The position numbers and the translations under genes were made by a program. This document shows, in pieces, positions 42,940-51,280 of a stretch of DNA of 64,000 nucleotides (positions are counted from its first letter, which is position 1; the number at the start of each line of letters is the position of its first letter). The notes below the pieces were generated by a model, which was not told the DNA's origin, did not search any database, and saw only the letters and a list, made by a program, of their open reading frames with translations. Source of the stretch: Megamonas sp. UBA1796 (GTDB lineage Bacteria > Bacillota > Negativicutes > Selenomonadales > Selenomonadaceae); the NCBI GenBank assembly GCA_002319795.1, contig DCFU01000024.1, positions 1 to 64,000 of the forward strand, in the 5' to 3' direction.

Positions 42940-43690
42940 CGGCTGTTTAAGTCAAGCTGAAACCGCTTCCGTTTTGCCTGCGGCAGAGCGCTTTGCCAAA
43001 GGGCCGGTTGCCGTTATTGAATGCATACAGGATATTCCCTGCAACCCTTGCGAAAAATCTTGTCCGCATCAGGCAATCATCATTGGTGATAACATTACAG
43101 CAGTGCCGAGGCTCCAGGCAGATCGTTGTGTGGGCTGCGGGCTGTGTGCAGCACAATGCCCAGGGTTGGCTATTTTTATTGTAGATGCATCTTATTCAGC
43201 AACAGAAGCTGTCATTACCTTGCCTTACGAATATTATCCTTTGCCTAAGGAAGGCGATATAGTCATGGGTGTAAGCCGCAGTGGGGCAGCGGTAGCCAAG
43301 GCTCGTGTACTAAAAGTGCGCCGGGAGACGGCTGCGTATGGAACGATATTGGTCAGTATAACTGTACCAAAAAAATTCATGCATACGATACGTTCTTTCC
43401 GGGCTTTACGGGAAGCTGATAAGAGAATTGTCTGCCGTTGCGAGGAGATCACGGAAACGGAAATCCGCCTGGCCGTACGTCAGGGAGCGAACACGGTAAA
43501 AGATGTGAAGCTGGCTACCAGGGCAGGGATGGGAGCTTGTCAGGGGACGAGCTGCCGCAGAGAAATATCCAGAATTATTGCGGAGGAAACAGGTGCGTCT
43601 CCTGAAGAAATTTTGCCGCCGCGTTTTAGAATGCCAGTCAGGCCAATACCTTTAGCACAATTGGCCGCTGAGGAGGGTAAAAATGACTAA
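42917..43690 (+). CDS. Iron-sulfur protein: 4Fe-4S ferredoxin domain plus BFD-like [2Fe-2S] domain
   Basis: 257 residues. First half has two cysteine clusters, CNPCEKSCP and CVGCGLCAAQCP (2x[4Fe-4S]); second half has a bacterioferritin-associated-ferredoxin-like domain (VCRCEEITETEIRLAV ... GACQGTSCR). It joins a ferredoxin-type electron wire to the BFD domain normally fused to HcnB. This suggests electrons leave to ferredoxin-linked anaerobic carriers. Overlaps both neighbours. Confidence 0.87.
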   Translation: MKCGLIYDGCLSQAETASVLPAAERFAKGPVAVIECIQDIPCNPCEKSCPHQAIIIGDNITAVPRLQADRCVGCGLCAAQCPGLAIFIVDASYSATEAVITLPYEYYPLPKEGDIVMGVSRSGAAVAKARVLKVRRETAAYGTILVSITVPKKFMHTIRSFRALREADKRIVCRCEEITETEIRLAVRQGANTVKDVKLATRAGMGACQGTSCRREISRIIAEETGASPEEILPPRFRMPVRPIPLAQLAAEEGKND

Positions 43691-44810
43691 AAAAGAGGTT
43701 ATTGTGATTGGCGGCGGTATTATTGGCAGTTCGGTAGCCTATTTTTTAAAGGAAAAAGGCTATTGGCCAATTTTGGTTGACAAAGATAATTTTGGTAAGG
43801 AAACATCCAGTGCTTGTGAAGGTACGGTGATTATGCAGTCCAAGCAGCCAGGGCCTAAGCTGGAATTAGCACTGAAGAGCCGAACTTTATATCAGGAATT
43901 AAGCCGAAAACTGGTTTATGATATTGAGTACCGTGAAAAAGGCGGTCTGGTGCTTTTAGAGAACGAACAGCAGGCTGCGATTATGAAAAAAACAATGTTG
44001 GAACAAGAAACTTTTGGTTTGCAGGTTAAACTTTTAACCATACATGAGGCACGAAAGCTAGAGCCAGTACTGAGCAAAAATTTGTGGGGGGCAATTTACA
44101 GTGATGCCGATGCACAGGTGAATCCTATTGCGGTTACGCGGGCGCTGCTGCAAGATGTTGTAAAAGACGGCGGAACGATTCTCCCACATACCAAAGTTGA
44201 AGACTTGCTGGTAGAGCAAGGCAATGTTTGCGGCATAAAAACGAATCGTGGAGAGATGCGGGCAGCAGCAGTGGTAAATGCGGCTGGCATCTGGTCATCT
44301 TCGTTGACTGCACGTTATGGATATGAACCGAAGATCATACCACGGCGAGGTCAAATTCTGGTTACGGAAGCTTTTCCGCCGACGGTTCGTCACATCATGA
44401 TTTGTGCTTGTTATTTAGCAGCGAAACATCATCCGGAACTTCTTGATCCGACAAAATTGCAGCATAAGTTAGGGGTCGGGACGGTAATTGAACAAACGGT
44501 GCACGGACAATTATTGATTGGCAGCACACGCGAATTTGTCGGTATAAATAAGGAGACAACTCTGGCAGGGATACAGGAAATTGCTCGTCATGTCATGAAA
44601 CTCATGCCGGGTCTTAAAAATATCAATGTCATTCGTTCATTTTCGGGATTACGTCCAAAAACCGAAAATGGTTTGCCGATTTTGGGGCCGGTAAAAGAAC
44701 TGCCAGGTTTATTTATGGCAACGGGTCATGAAGGAGATGGCATTGCCCTGGCACCAATTACCGGTAAAATTTTAGCCGATCAGATTGCGGAGACAGGAAT
44801 TCTTTCATGA
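43683..44810 (+). CDS. FAD-dependent oxidoreductase (DAO family), HcnC-like catalytic subunit
   Basis: 375 residues. N-terminal VIVIGGGIIGSSVAYFLKEKG and the C-terminal GLPILGPVKELPGLFMATGHEGDGIALAP are typical of D-amino-acid / hydroxyproline / sarcosine oxidase-type flavoproteins. Probably the subunit that binds and dehydrogenates the amino or imino acid. Overlaps the previous gene by eight bases. Substrate unknown. Confidence 0.88.
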   Translation: MTKKEVIVIGGGIIGSSVAYFLKEKGYWPILVDKDNFGKETSSACEGTVIMQSKQPGPKLELALKSRTLYQELSRKLVYDIEYREKGGLVLLENEQQAAIMKKTMLEQETFGLQVKLLTIHEARKLEPVLSKNLWGAIYSDADAQVNPIAVTRALLQDVVKDGGTILPHTKVEDLLVEQGNVCGIKTNRGEMRAAAVVNAAGIWSSSLTARYGYEPKIIPRRGQILVTEAFPPTVRHIMICACYLAAKHHPELLDPTKLQHKLGVGTVIEQTVHGQLLIGSTREFVGINKETTLAGIQEIARHVMKLMPGLKNINVIRSFSGLRPKTENGLPILGPVKELPGLFMATGHEGDGIALAPITGKILADQIAETGILS

Positions 44811-44832
44811 TTCTCTGAGGGAGGAAATAGCG

Positions 44833-45321
44833 ATGGCACAAGAAGTATTTACAAAGGAAGAAGTTTCGGAAATTATCGATGGTATGGCACGCACGATTGC
44901 GCTGCTCTATTACCATATGAGTAAAGAAGTGGTGGCTGCTTTTGGTAAAGAAGGAGAAGAAGCCATTCGTCTGGCCATAGAAAAATATGGAAAAGAGCGA
45001 GGCGAGACCGTAAAAAAAATTGTCTTAGAGCATCATGAGCCCTTAACGGTCAGGAACCTTTCCCGCTTTTATGATTTGCCGCTGGGAAAGGCCTGGAAGT
45101 CAACAAAACTTTGTGATGAAGAAAATAAGTTAGAAAAAAAGGTAACCTATTGTCCGTTTGCTGAAGTTTGGAAAGAAAAAAAAGGTGAAAAGCTTGGTTT
45201 AATTTACTGTGAGCAGGACCTTCACATGCGCAAGAGTTATAACGAAAATATTGCGTTTAAGCAGCTGACCAATGTTTTGCATGGGGATGGTGATTGTCAT
45301 ACGATTGTAGAAATAAAATGA
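44833..45321 (+). CDS. L-2-aminothiazoline-4-carboxylate hydrolase family protein
   Basis: 162 residues resembling PF14196: VVAAFGKEGEEAIRLAIEKYGKERGE, a CPFAEVWKEKKGEKLG segment and LIYCEQDLH. The founding enzyme opens the ring of L-2-aminothiazoline-4-carboxylate to N-carbamoyl-cysteine; many anaerobe homologues are uncharacterised. GGGAGG precedes ATG 44833. Last gene of the run from 35778; presence here hints at a ring-opening step. Confidence 0.78.
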   Translation: MAQEVFTKEEVSEIIDGMARTIALLYYHMSKEVVAAFGKEGEEAIRLAIEKYGKERGETVKKIVLEHHEPLTVRNLSRFYDLPLGKAWKSTKLCDEENKLEKKVTYCPFAEVWKEKKGEKLGLIYCEQDLHMRKSYNENIAFKQLTNVLHGDGDCHTIVEIK

Positions 45322-45355
45322 TTTATGGGGATGCTCTTCTTTGCCGCAGCTTCCT

Positions 45356-46168
45356 TCACAGCCAAGTCACATCTAAGGGGTTACGGTCTACGAGCCTTTT
45401 AAAGCGATATTTCGGATAACCAACCATAACCGCTCCCGTTATTACTTTGCCCTGCGGGATGTTAAATAATTCCAGCAATGGTTCATATTTGGCAAATATG
45501 CACATTTCAATCAGCCCGGCCCAGCAGGAACCTAATCCAAGTGCAGTCGCAAAAAGCTCAAGATAAGCAAGCGAAAAAACAGTGTTCTCCCGTCCCTTCA
45601 ATAAATCATTTGATGCAGTTGCTAAAATCAAATGCGGCGCATTGTGCAAAATATTGTCCAGGCCCTTTTCTCTATAAGCGCGAATATGGATAGGAAAACT
45701 CCAGTGTGATATAGTTTTCTTTAAAATTTCTGATTCCATCCATTCTACCGTTACCGCAGTAACTTTTTTAAGAATTTCCTTATCTTCGATAATCGTATAG
45801 GATATTCCCTGCCGGTTACTGGCAGTAGGAGCAAATCGAGCAATTTCAACTAACTTTAATAATTCAGCTCGGGGAACGGCGGTATCCTGATAACAGCGTA
45901 TGGACCTGCGTGACCGAAGAAACTGTTGGGCCGTTGCTGCATTTAAAACCGGAAATTCTTTTAACGCAGCTTGCTTCACTAAAGGTGCGTTCTTATTGTC
46001 AATTGCCGCTTGTGGACATAGGGCAACACAATGCCCACACATATTACAGTTCTGCGGCTGCCCTGCCTCCGGGCCGTTCTTCCCCATAACCAAAGCCCGG
46101 GTTGGGCATGCATCTATACAAATCCCGCATTTAATACATTTTTCGGTATTTACTTCAATTAACTCCAT
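45356..46168 (-). CDS. Ferredoxin-nitroreductase fusion
   Basis: 270 residues: two 4Fe-4S motifs (CIKCGICIDACP, CNMCGHCVALCP) followed by a nitroreductase domain (RRSIRCYQDTAVP; APTASNRQG). Electron-bifurcating or ferredoxin-driven reduction of a nitro/quinone-like compound is likely for this architecture. AGGAGTG lies before ATG 46168. Overlaps by 14 bases the end of the flavodoxin-like gene, forming a leftward operon. Confidence 0.92.
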   Translation of the reverse strand: MELIEVNTEKCIKCGICIDACPTRALVMGKNGPEAGQPQNCNMCGHCVALCPQAAIDNKNAPLVKQAALKEFPVLNAATAQQFLRSRRSIRCYQDTAVPRAELLKLVEIARFAPTASNRQGISYTIIEDKEILKKVTAVTVEWMESEILKKTISHWSFPIHIRAYREKGLDNILHNAPHLILATASNDLLKGRENTVFSLAYLELFATALGLGSCWAGLIEMCIFAKYEPLLELFNIPQGKVITGAVMVGYPKYRFKRLVDRNPLDVTWL

Positions 46169-46823
46169 TGTTATTCACTCCTGCCATAAAGCCAGCCCCC
46201 ATTTTGAAGGCCTTTTCACAGTCCTGAGGAAATTCGTCTTGTCGCCGCCGGGATTTTTCCTCTACGTTGAACTTGGTGGCAACATATTTATCGTAATCGT
46301 CAAATTGATAGGTATCAGTAACGACGAGTGATTCTGCTGCGCCGAAAGTTCTTGCTAAAGCTGTTTCTACAATTTTGAAATGGCTTTCATATCCCATGGA
46401 CTTCATCATGGTTTCATTGACACCCATCGTGTAAATGAAGCCGGTGGGTATTTTCTTAGGGAAAAGTGTAGAGTAGTTTTCGTCGTACACCAGATACGGG
46501 AATATCAACCGTTCCAGAAATGACTGCATTTCTCCGGTCATCGTACCCAGGTAGATAGGAGCGCCCAGGAGCAGGGCGTCAGCCTGCCCAATTTGCTCCA
46601 GCACAGGCGTCAGCCCATCTTTACAGGCACATTTTCCATAGCTTTTCCCGTTTTTTAATTTACAGGCAAAACAACTGATGCATCCTTTATAATTCAGATC
46701 ATAAAGATGGATAAGCTCTGTCTCGGCGCCTTGTGAAGCGGCTCCTTCCAGTGCTTTATTCAGTAAAGCTGCCGTATTCCATTTCTTTCTTGGACTGCCA
46801 TTTATAGCGATTACTTTTTTCAT
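46155..46823 (-). CDS. Flavodoxin-like NAD(P)H-dependent FMN reductase
   Basis: 222 residues: INGSPRKKWNTAALLNKAL FMN loop, a cysteine-rich CISCFACKLKNG segment (possible cluster or redox site of the iron-sulfur flavoprotein group) and GAPIYLGTMTGEMQSFLERL. Supplies reducing power with the ferredoxin-nitroreductase. Divergent from an HxlR regulator which likely controls both. Confidence 0.9.
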   Translation of the reverse strand: MKKVIAINGSPRKKWNTAALLNKALEGAASQGAETELIHLYDLNYKGCISCFACKLKNGKSYGKCACKDGLTPVLEQIGQADALLLGAPIYLGTMTGEMQSFLERLIFPYLVYDENYSTLFPKKIPTGFIYTMGVNETMMKSMGYESHFKIVETALARTFGAAESLVVTDTYQFDDYDKYVATKFNVEEKSRRRQDEFPQDCEKAFKMGAGFMAGVNNNGVN

Positions 46824-46895
46824 AAAGCTAAGTCCCCTTCCTTTATTTTGATTGCATTATTTCTTTTCATTGTATATGATATTGTAAAAAAGAAA

Positions 46896-46924
46896 AGTAT
46901 GCACTTTTAAGGTAGATACTATAC
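46896..46924 (+). promoter_or_regulatory. HxlR-linked operator candidate, copy 2
   Basis: AGTAT then GCACTTTTAAGGTAGATACT (46901-46920) and ATAC. The second block matches 17 of 20 bases with 31213-31232. AGTAT ... ATACT forms an inverted repeat, the sort of site bound by HxlR-type dimers. Located in the 116-base gap between the reductase gene and the HxlR gene. Confidence 0.6.
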
Positions 46925-46939
46925 AAAAGGGGAGTATTT

Positions 46940-47287
46940 ATGCAAAAATGGCTGCCAAGTGAATGTAAATGTCCGATTACATATACGCTGTCTGTTATCG
47001 GAGGCAAGTGGAAGTGGCTTATACTTTACAAACTATTTCAAAATGGAGTCCAACGATATGGTGAGTTAAAACAAAGTATGCCATCCATTACGCATAAAAC
47101 GTTAAGCCAGCAACTCAAAGAACTAGAGGCGGAAGAATTGGTCTATCGCAATCAATATTACCAGGTTCCGCCTAAAGTTGAATATTCGTTAACCGAAAAA
47201 GGCAAGACACTCATTCCAATACTGCAACGGATGTCAGACTGGGGAGCAAACAATAACCCGCTCCAAAATACAAGTAATTCGGGTTGA
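46940..47287 (+). CDS. HxlR-family transcriptional regulator
   Basis: 115-residue winged helix: CPITYTLSVIGGKWKWLIL, MPSITHKTLSQQLKELE, YQVPPKVEYSLTEKG. Cys9 and Cys11 near the N-terminus (ECKCP) could be redox sensors. Divergent from and probably controls the flavin reductase pair. Similar to the regulator at 31270 and shares its upstream DNA motif. Confidence 0.92.
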   Translation: MQKWLPSECKCPITYTLSVIGGKWKWLILYKLFQNGVQRYGELKQSMPSITHKTLSQQLKELEAEELVYRNQYYQVPPKVEYSLTEKGKTLIPILQRMSDWGANNNPLQNTSNSG

Positions 47288-47384
47288 TTTATCGAACGAA
47301 AGGACGTTATTACTTGCTCAATATTGCTGCTGGATGATACAATATGGATTATGCAGCCGAGATTGTTAAGAGCAGGGGATAAAA

Positions 47385-50216
47385 ATGATAAGAAAACAGA
47401 AAATTTACAAAATATTACAGAAGCTTTGCTTATCCATAAGTCTTGAGGATATCCAAAATGGATTTTCTGGTTTTGAGACAAGCTGTTTAAGTGAAAAAAC
47501 AGGAATTTTGCGCAACAATGTAAGTAAGGATTTAAATGCTTTGGTCAGGGAAAAACGGGTTATCAAAATTACCGGGCATCCTATGTATTTTTTTGACAGG
47601 GAACGTCTGGAAGAACTTTTGGGAAAACAATTGATGGATCAGGCAATAGAGGTTGATTCTATTGCTGCCCTTATACATGTGGAGCAGGAAAAACCGCAGG
47701 ATGAATCGCAGGCGGATATTTTTGAACAGATCATAGGGGCAGATTTAAGCCTGGAGATGGCTATCAAGCAGGCCAAGGCGGCTATTTTTTACCCGCCGCG
47801 GGGGCTGCATACCCTGTTGACAGGACCTACAGGCAGCGGTAAGACAACCTTTGCGGAAATCATGTATCAATACGCGCGGCAGGTAAAGCTCTTAGATGAC
47901 ACGGCGGCATTTATTGTTTTTAATTGTGCGGAGTATGCGGATAATCCGCAATTGATTTTGTCGCAGCTGTTTGGGCATGCCAAGGGGGCTTTTACCGGTG
48001 CTGTACAAGAAAAACCGGGACTGGTTGAAAAAGCGGATAAGGGATTTTTGCTGCTGGATGAGGTTCATCGTTTGCCGCCGGAAGGCCAGGAAATGTTGTT
48101 CACCTTAATGGATAAACATGAATTCCGCCGTATTGGTGAGACCGGGGAACCGCGTCATGCAGAGCTTCTTCTTATTGCGGCCACGACAGAAGATGCCGAA
48201 TCTGTATTACTTAAAACTTTTTTGCGGCGTATTCCTATGGTTATAAAGCTTCCCTCCCTGGAGGAAAGGACACTGCAAGAACGCTACGAATTTATTCAGC
48301 ATTTCTTTTCGGTTCAGTCCAATATGGTGCATGCACCTATCCGGGTTTACCGGGATGTTTTAAAAGCTTTATTATCCTATGATTGCCGGGGGAATATAGG
48401 TCAGTTGAAAAGTGATATTCAGCTTATTTGTGCACGTGGTTTTCTTGAATATAAAACACAAAAGAAGCTCATGATTGAAATCGATACGCCGCTATTGCAG
48501 GAACATGTTTATAAAGGGCTTTTAAGCAGCAGGTCAAATCGTCAGGAAATTTTTGAGCTTATTGGCAGTCAGAGCAGTTCGTATTATGATTTTCCCCAGA
48601 AAAGGCAAAACCGGCTGTTTGAAGAAATCGATACATCAGAGTCGGTTTATTTTGAACTGATCAATACTTATCAAATGTACAGCAAGCATGGATATTCGCA
48701 GGAGAACATCAACCAGAAGATGAATCAGGTTGTGGAGAAATATTTACAGCATTTATTGAAAAAAATAGATCAAAATGAGATGGCTGTTGAAAATGAAAAG
48801 CTGTTTAAAGTAATAAGTCCGAGAGTGTATAAAGCAGTGCAGGATGGTCTGGAAATCATTTCTCCTAAATTGAAGCGGCCCATTGCTAAAAGAATGCTTG
48901 TGGCGTTGGCCATGCATATCGAAGCGCTGCCAAAGCGCAAAAACGAAACGAGCAGCTATCGAAGGGAAAGCCTGCGGGATGCGGCACTGAATAATCCAGA
49001 AGCATATGATGCTGCCCGCGAACTGCGCCAATATCTGGAAATGACACTTAAGGTGAAGATACCAGAGACGGAAGATGGTTTCATTACTATGTTTCTTACA
49101 GCCGTTGATACGAAACTGGTAGAGAAGAAAATTGGCGTGCTTATTATGATGCATGGGCGTGATGCCGCTTCGAGCATTGCAGAGGTATGCAACAGTCTGC
49201 TGGGAACGACGCATTGCAAGGCGATTGATATGCGGTTGGATGAAAAAATAGATAACGTATTGGAACGTGCGGTGGAAATTGTGCGCAATATTGATGAAGG
49301 CAAGGGTGTACTTTTACTTGTCGATATGGGGTCGCTTATGGCCTTTGGCAAGGTTATCAGTGAACAAACCGGTGTGCCTACCGAAACGGTGCATATGGTT
49401 TCTACCCCAATCGCGTTGGAGGCTGTGCGCAAATCGCTTATGCCGGGAGTTGAACTCACCGAGCTTTGTCGGGATTTACATGAATTTATAACGGGAACGG
49501 ACGAAAAGCTATTGGAAAAGCCTCCTGTGAAAAAAGAGTCTGGCATATATGCAAAAAAAATTGTTACAGTATGCATGACTTCACAGGGAGCGGCAGTAAA
49601 GCTGGCGGAAATCATTCGCAATGCAGTAGAGAATATTACCGAGCATAATATTGTGGTAGAACCTATGAGTATACAAAAAATAAAATCGCTTGCTGCGGAG
49701 AAACAGAAGAAGATCTTTCTGTTTGTCGGCACATTGAATCCTGCGTTTGATGGTATTCCCTGGATTTCTACGGATGAAATCGTTATTGGCAATGGTTTGG
49801 AACGTATTCGGAATATGATAGAAGGAACACAAAACGGAGTTTACCGCAAAATAATGATACCGAATATGACCATGGAAATCATTGAAGGGTCACTGAGCTT
49901 TTTAAATCCACAAAAAGCCTGTAGCTTTTTGGAAGAGGCGCTGGATGAAATCATCCAGCGCCTGACACTCAAAAAAACAGATCATTTGAGAATTTCTTTT
50001 CTGTTGCATTGTACTTGTATGCTCGAACGGGCTATAAAAAAAGAAAGTCTGCCATACGAAGATATAAAACAGCGTATTCAGGAAAAAAATGAGATATACG
50101 AAGTGCTTAAAGCGGTTTTTAAAAAGATTGAAGAAAGCTTTGGTATGATAATTCCTGATACAGAGTATGGATATCTTATTGATACATTCGATACAGAGAA
50201 ATACACAGAAGAATAG
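47385..50216 (+). CDS. LevR-type sigma-54 activator with PRD and PTS domains
   Basis: 943 residues: N-terminal winged helix (about 1-70), AAA+ domain with Walker A GPTGSGKT, contact loop GAFTGA and Walker B LLLDEVHRL (about 110-340), PRD1 (about 400-560, His in ALAMHIEAL), EIIA-Man-like domain (about 580-710, His in IMMHGRDAA), a EIIB-like domain with Cys (VCMTSQG) and PRD2 at the C-terminus (His in FLLHCTCM). PTS phosphorylation of these histidines is known to tune such regulators. It sits just upstream of a perfect -24/-12 promoter and the PTS operon it must activate. Confidence 0.93.
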   Translation: MIRKQKIYKILQKLCLSISLEDIQNGFSGFETSCLSEKTGILRNNVSKDLNALVREKRVIKITGHPMYFFDRERLEELLGKQLMDQAIEVDSIAALIHVEQEKPQDESQADIFEQIIGADLSLEMAIKQAKAAIFYPPRGLHTLLTGPTGSGKTTFAEIMYQYARQVKLLDDTAAFIVFNCAEYADNPQLILSQLFGHAKGAFTGAVQEKPGLVEKADKGFLLLDEVHRLPPEGQEMLFTLMDKHEFRRIGETGEPRHAELLLIAATTEDAESVLLKTFLRRIPMVIKLPSLEERTLQERYEFIQHFFSVQSNMVHAPIRVYRDVLKALLSYDCRGNIGQLKSDIQLICARGFLEYKTQKKLMIEIDTPLLQEHVYKGLLSSRSNRQEIFELIGSQSSSYYDFPQKRQNRLFEEIDTSESVYFELINTYQMYSKHGYSQENINQKMNQVVEKYLQHLLKKIDQNEMAVENEKLFKVISPRVYKAVQDGLEIISPKLKRPIAKRMLVALAMHIEALPKRKNETSSYRRESLRDAALNNPEAYDAARELRQYLEMTLKVKIPETEDGFITMFLTAVDTKLVEKKIGVLIMMHGRDAASSIAEVCNSLLGTTHCKAIDMRLDEKIDNVLERAVEIVRNIDEGKGVLLLVDMGSLMAFGKVISEQTGVPTETVHMVSTPIALEAVRKSLMPGVELTELCRDLHEFITGTDEKLLEKPPVKKESGIYAKKIVTVCMTSQGAAVKLAEIIRNAVENITEHNIVVEPMSIQKIKSLAAEKQKKIFLFVGTLNPAFDGIPWISTDEIVIGNGLERIRNMIEGTQNGVYRKIMIPNMTMEIIEGSLSFLNPQKACSFLEEALDEIIQRLTLKKTDHLRISFLLHCTCMLERAIKKESLPYEDIKQRIQEKNEIYEVLKAVFKKIEESFGMIIPDTEYGYLIDTFDTEKYTEE

Positions 50217-50237
50217 ATAGTAAAAATTATTGCATTG

Positions 50238-50285
50238 TACCGCTGAAGGCCTTGATAAATCAAGACTTTTAGCGGTATTTATTTT
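50238..50285 (+). terminator. Terminator after levR-like gene
   Basis: Stem TACCGCT / AGCGGTA, with inner stem CTTGA / TCAAG, followed by TTTATTTT. Lies between the regulator gene and its target promoter. Confidence 0.7.
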
Positions 50286-50297
50286 GGGAAAAATAAA

Positions 50298-50314
50298 TTG
50301 GCATGCTTTTTGCA
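50298..50314 (+). promoter_or_regulatory. Sigma-54 (-24/-12) promoter of the PTS operon
   Basis: TTGGCATGCTTTTTGCA matches the RpoN consensus at all key bases (GG and GC ten apart). It lies 45 bases before the first PTS gene, and the LevR-type activator gene precedes it. Confidence 0.88.
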
Positions 50315-50358
50315 ATATAAATAAGTGTATGAAAAATTCGAAAGGAAGGAGCATGTTG

Positions 50359-50760
50359 ATGAAAGATAAATCGTGGATATTTGTACTGACACATGGACAA
50401 GCAGGGGCGTATCTTGTAAAAAGTGCAGAAATGATTATGGGACCCTTAAAAAATCTGGAAGTATTTTCTTTACTGCCGGGTATGTCGCCGGAAGAGTTCA
50501 TGGTGTCGATAAAAGAAAAGCTGGATGAGATAAAAGGCGGCGAAGTGCTGTTTATTACGGATTTATATGGGGGGACACCCTTTAATGTATCTATGGCATT
50601 ATCTAAGCAATATCCAATTCAGTTAGTTTGCGGCTTAAACCTGTCTATGCTGGTAGAGGGGGATTTGCTGCGGGAAAATCTGGCAGGAAAAGAGCTTGCA
50701 GAGGCTGTATGCAATGTTGGCATGACGGCTTGTTGTGTAGCCCCAAAAGTAACTTTATGA
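50359..50760 (+). CDS. PTS mannose-family IIA component
   Basis: About 133 residues, EIIA-Man fold. Phosphorylated His in VLTHGQAG near residue 12; FITDLYGGTPFN is the second family motif. ATG 50359 preferred (AAGGAG seven bases upstream); an ATG at 50353 is possible. Takes phosphate from HPr and passes it to the IIB of the next gene. Confidence 0.88.
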   Translation: MKDKSWIFVLTHGQAGAYLVKSAEMIMGPLKNLEVFSLLPGMSPEEFMVSIKEKLDEIKGGEVLFITDLYGGTPFNVSMALSKQYPIQLVCGLNLSMLVEGDLLRENLAGKELAEAVCNVGMTACCVAPKVTL

Positions 50761-50776
50761 GAAAGAAGGATAAAAA

Positions 50777-51262
50777 ATGGCAGAAATTAAATTAGCCCGG
50801 ATTGACTTTCGACTGATTCATGGTCAGGTTATTACACGATGGCTTAAGCAGACAAATGCCAGCCGCATTCTTGTGATTGATAACAAATTAGCCAAGGACC
50901 CGTTTATGAGCCAGGTATATGTTATGGCGGCGCCACCGGGCGTCAAGGTAGAAATGATCTCCGTGGAGGAAGCTGTCGCTGGCTGGCAGAAAAACCAATT
51001 AGGTAAGAGCTCGCTGTTGATTTTGTTCAAAACAGTCAGGAGTGCTTTGGAAGCCGTAGAGAAGGGGCTGGAGATACAGAAGCTGCAGATTGGCGGGCTG
51101 GGAGCAGGCCCGGGCAGAAAGGTTGTTTATAATCAGGTTACTTTAAATGCGGAAGATGGTGAATCCTTACAAAAGATACAGGATCAGGGTACACAGGTTT
51201 ATTTTCAGACCGTACCGGAAGAAACACCAGCTGAGCTGGCAAAAATTTTAAAGCTTTTATAA
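50777..51262 (+). CDS. PTS mannose/sorbose-family IIB component
   Basis: 161 residues with the canonical phospho-site RIDFRLIHGQV (His15) and VIDNKLAKDPFMSQV. Partner of the IIA, IIC and IID in this operon; paralogous to the orphan IIB at 12650. Confidence 0.92.
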   Translation: MAEIKLARIDFRLIHGQVITRWLKQTNASRILVIDNKLAKDPFMSQVYVMAAPPGVKVEMISVEEAVAGWQKNQLGKSSLLILFKTVRSALEAVEKGLEIQKLQIGGLGAGPGRKVVYNQVTLNAEDGESLQKIQDQGTQVYFQTVPEETPAELAKILKLL

Positions 51263-51280
51263 AAAGGGGGACTGTATAAA

